Positions 14,525-15,800 of a DNA stretch of 15,800 nucleotides are shown in pieces; position 1 is the first letter of the stretch; each line of letters opens with the position of its first letter. This DNA comes from Streptomyces rubellomurinus (GTDB lineage Bacteria > Actinomycetota > Actinomycetes > Streptomycetales > Streptomycetaceae), in assembly GCF_000961885.1 (NCBI RefSeq), contig NZ_JZKH01000133.1, positions 1-15,800 on the forward strand, written 5' to 3'. The position numbers and the translations under genes were made by a program. Under the pieces are notes generated by a model that saw nothing but the letters and a program-made list of their open reading frames with translations, had not been told where the DNA came from and searched no databases.

Positions 14525-14541
14525 GGTCGACATTGTCGACC
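14525..14541. promoter_or_regulatory. GylR-type operator box upstream of gylR
   Basis: A perfect palindrome, GGTCGACA-T-TGTCGACC, lies 23 bp before the gylR start. It is nearly identical to the box before glpF and probably covers the gylR -10 region (GACAAT on the minus strand). Confidence 0.82.
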
Positions 14542-14655
14542 ATCGGGTTGACGGGACGAGTCTGCCAGGCCGTCTCCGGTTCGTGCACCCTCCCCCTCGG
14601 AAACCGGCCACCGGCCCTCCGCCGACGCACCCTTTTCGGCCTCCGCGACGCGAAT

Positions 14656-15600
14656 TCAGCCCACCGCGCCCGGTTCCTGCACCCTGAGCACCGTCACCTC
14701 CGCCGCCAGCGCGGCGATCCCGTCCGTCCCGACCCGGCAGCAGCCGCCCACCAGCCGCGCGCCGTCCGCCAGCCAGCCGCCCACCCGCGCGGACCGGAAC
14801 GTCGGCTCGCCGCGCCAGCCCCGCCGGCCCGCGTCCCACTCCTCCCCGCTGTTCGGGTACACCACCACCGGCTTCCCGGTCACCCCGGCGGCCAGCGCCA
14901 CCGCCCGGTCCGCGTCCTGCGGCGTGCAGCAGTTCACGCCCACCGCCAGCACCTCGTCCACCTCCGCCGCCAGCGCGAACGCCTCCGCCAGCGGCTGCCC
15001 GGCCCGGGTCCGGTCGCCGACGACGCTGTACGACAGCCAGGCCGGCACCTCCGACCCGCGCAGCAGCCCCAGCAGCGCCCGCGCCTCGTCCACGTCCGGC
15101 ACCGTCTCCAGCGCCAGCACGTCCGGCCGGGCCGCCACCAGCACCTCCAGCCGCGGCCGGTGGAAGGCCGCCAGCTCCGCCACGCTCAGCCCGTACCGCC
15201 CCCGGTACTCCGAACCGTCCGCCAGCACCGCCCCGTACGGGCCCACCGAGGCCGCCACCCAGCGCCGCCGGCCGCCCGGCTCCGACCGCGCCGCCTCCCG
15301 GGCCAGCTCCACGCTGCTCGCCAGCAGCCGGGCCGCCTGCGCGTGGCCCACCCCGCGCCGGGCGAAGCCCTCGAAGCTCGCCTGGTAGCTCGCGGTGATC
15401 GCGACGTCCGCCCCGGCCTGGAAGTACGCCCGGTGCGCGGCCACCACGGCCTGCGGATCGTCCGCCAGCAGCCGCGCCGACCACAGCTCGTCCGACAGGT
15501 CGTGCCCGGCCGCCGCCAGCTGGTTCGACATCCCGCCGTCCAGCACCAGCGGCCCGGCCGCCAGGGCCGCGGCGAAGTCCGGCGGGGGAGCAGCGGGCAT
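14656..15600 (-). CDS. mmuM: Homocysteine S-methyltransferase
   Basis: 314 residues. It transfers a methyl group from S-methylmethionine or S-adenosylmethionine to homocysteine, giving methionine in the cytosol. Marks of the zinc-dependent family: the N-terminal LVLDGGMSNQL; ITASYQASFEGF (the place of the usual TNTYQA); ASVGPYGAVLADGSEYRGRY; LALETVPDVDEA; then the zinc cysteines C224 in GVNCC and C287-C288 in GGCCR. Length is normal for MmuM-type enzymes and rules out the much larger MetH. The ATG at 15600 has GAGGAGG 5 nt upstream, better than the GTG at 15642. It is transcribed alone; the 154-bp gap to gylR carries the gylR promoter. Methyl-donor preference cannot be told from sequence. Confidence 0.93.
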   Translation of the reverse strand: MPAAPPPDFAAALAAGPLVLDGGMSNQLAAAGHDLSDELWSARLLADDPQAVVAAHRAYFQAGADVAITASYQASFEGFARRGVGHAQAARLLASSVELAREAARSEPGGRRRWVAASVGPYGAVLADGSEYRGRYGLSVAELAAFHRPRLEVLVAARPDVLALETVPDVDEARALLGLLRGSEVPAWLSYSVVGDRTRAGQPLAEAFALAAEVDEVLAVGVNCCTPQDADRAVALAAGVTGKPVVVYPNSGEEWDAGRRGWRGEPTFRSARVGGWLADGARLVGGCCRVGTDGIAALAAEVTVLRVQEPGAVG

Positions 15601-15656
15601 GTCGGCCTCCTCGGGCGCGGTCTCCTCGGGCGGGGTTCCCACCGATCACCAGCCTA

Positions 15657-15800
15657 GGGCGTGTCTTCAGACTCCCGTCGTCCGCTCGGAGAGCGGGCGG
15701 GGCGGCGTTGGGGTGCGTGCATCGCAAGGCGGAGGAGGGAGCCACTGCGGTGGGGGCACCTCCCGGCCGAAGGCTGGGGGCCATTGGCGACCGACGACAA
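15657..15800. repeat. Candidate end of a dispersed MITE-like repeat (runs off the right edge)
   Basis: The segment begins GGGCGTGTCTTCAG at 15657, just after CTAG (15654-15657), and is dense in secondary structure. CCGCTC/GAGCGG-type pairing lies near 15679-15694, and CTCCCGGCC (15760-15768) pairs with GGCTGGGGG (15772-15780) through 9 bp with two wobbles. No credible gene is present. I recognise this kind of non-coding element from repeated intergenic sequences in Streptomyces relatives, but only from memory; the other end is not in the window. Confidence 0.4.

Noticed and set aside
14317..15657. Plus-strand 446-residue frame over gylR and mmuM
   Set aside because: It is antisense to two well-supported genes and has no domain content.

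Overview
The window is about 15.8 kb of very GC-rich DNA with a strong G/C bias at third codon positions. The gene content is that of a Streptomyces or Kitasatospora-type actinomycete: a gyl-type glycerol operon led by an IclR regulator, a divergent gntR/gntKP locus, GTG starts and long antisense open frames. I assign the group from gene content and order; no species call is possible from sequence reading alone.

Layout, left to right. (1) 2-2983 (+): the 3' part of a large SMC-like coiled-coil ATPase, cut by the left edge. It is followed 10 bp later by a small class III metallophosphoesterase (2994-3752, +). (2) 3757-4215 (-): a small two-helix membrane protein with a Pro/Gln/Gly-rich tail, stop-to-stop with the phosphoesterase. 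(3) A gluconate module: a FadR-type GntR regulator (4373-5068, -) diverges from gluconokinase and the GntP gluconate permease (5239-7187, +, 4-nt overlap). The shared AT-rich intergenic region holds an inverted-repeat operator, and a perfect 19-bp hairpin terminator closes the module. (4) A TetR regulator (7258-7896, -) diverges from a metal-dependent amidohydrolase (7951-9171, +), with a 37-bp near-perfect palindrome between the start codons. A second hairpin terminator follows. (5) The glycerol module on the minus strand, in transcription order: gylR (14501-13737), glpF (13362-12655), glpK (12491-10971), glpD (10825-9230). The same palindromic box, GTCGACATTGTCGA-like, lies upstream of both gylR and glpF, which fits autoregulation plus substrate control of the operon. 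(6) 14656-15600 (-): a homocysteine S-methyltransferase. (7) 15657 to the right edge: a structured segment that looks like one end of a dispersed, MITE-like repeat.

How the parts work together. Glycerol enters by GlpF, is phosphorylated by GlpK and oxidised by GlpD to dihydroxyacetone phosphate. Gluconate enters by GntP and is phosphorylated by GntK to 6-phosphogluconate for the pentose phosphate route. Each catabolic block has its own regulator and recognisable operators. The least explained parts are the SMC-like ATPase (Walker B Asp followed by Asn rather than Glu) with its metallophosphoesterase neighbour, and the TetR/amidohydrolase pair. No CRISPR array, rRNA, tRNA or intact insertion sequence was seen.
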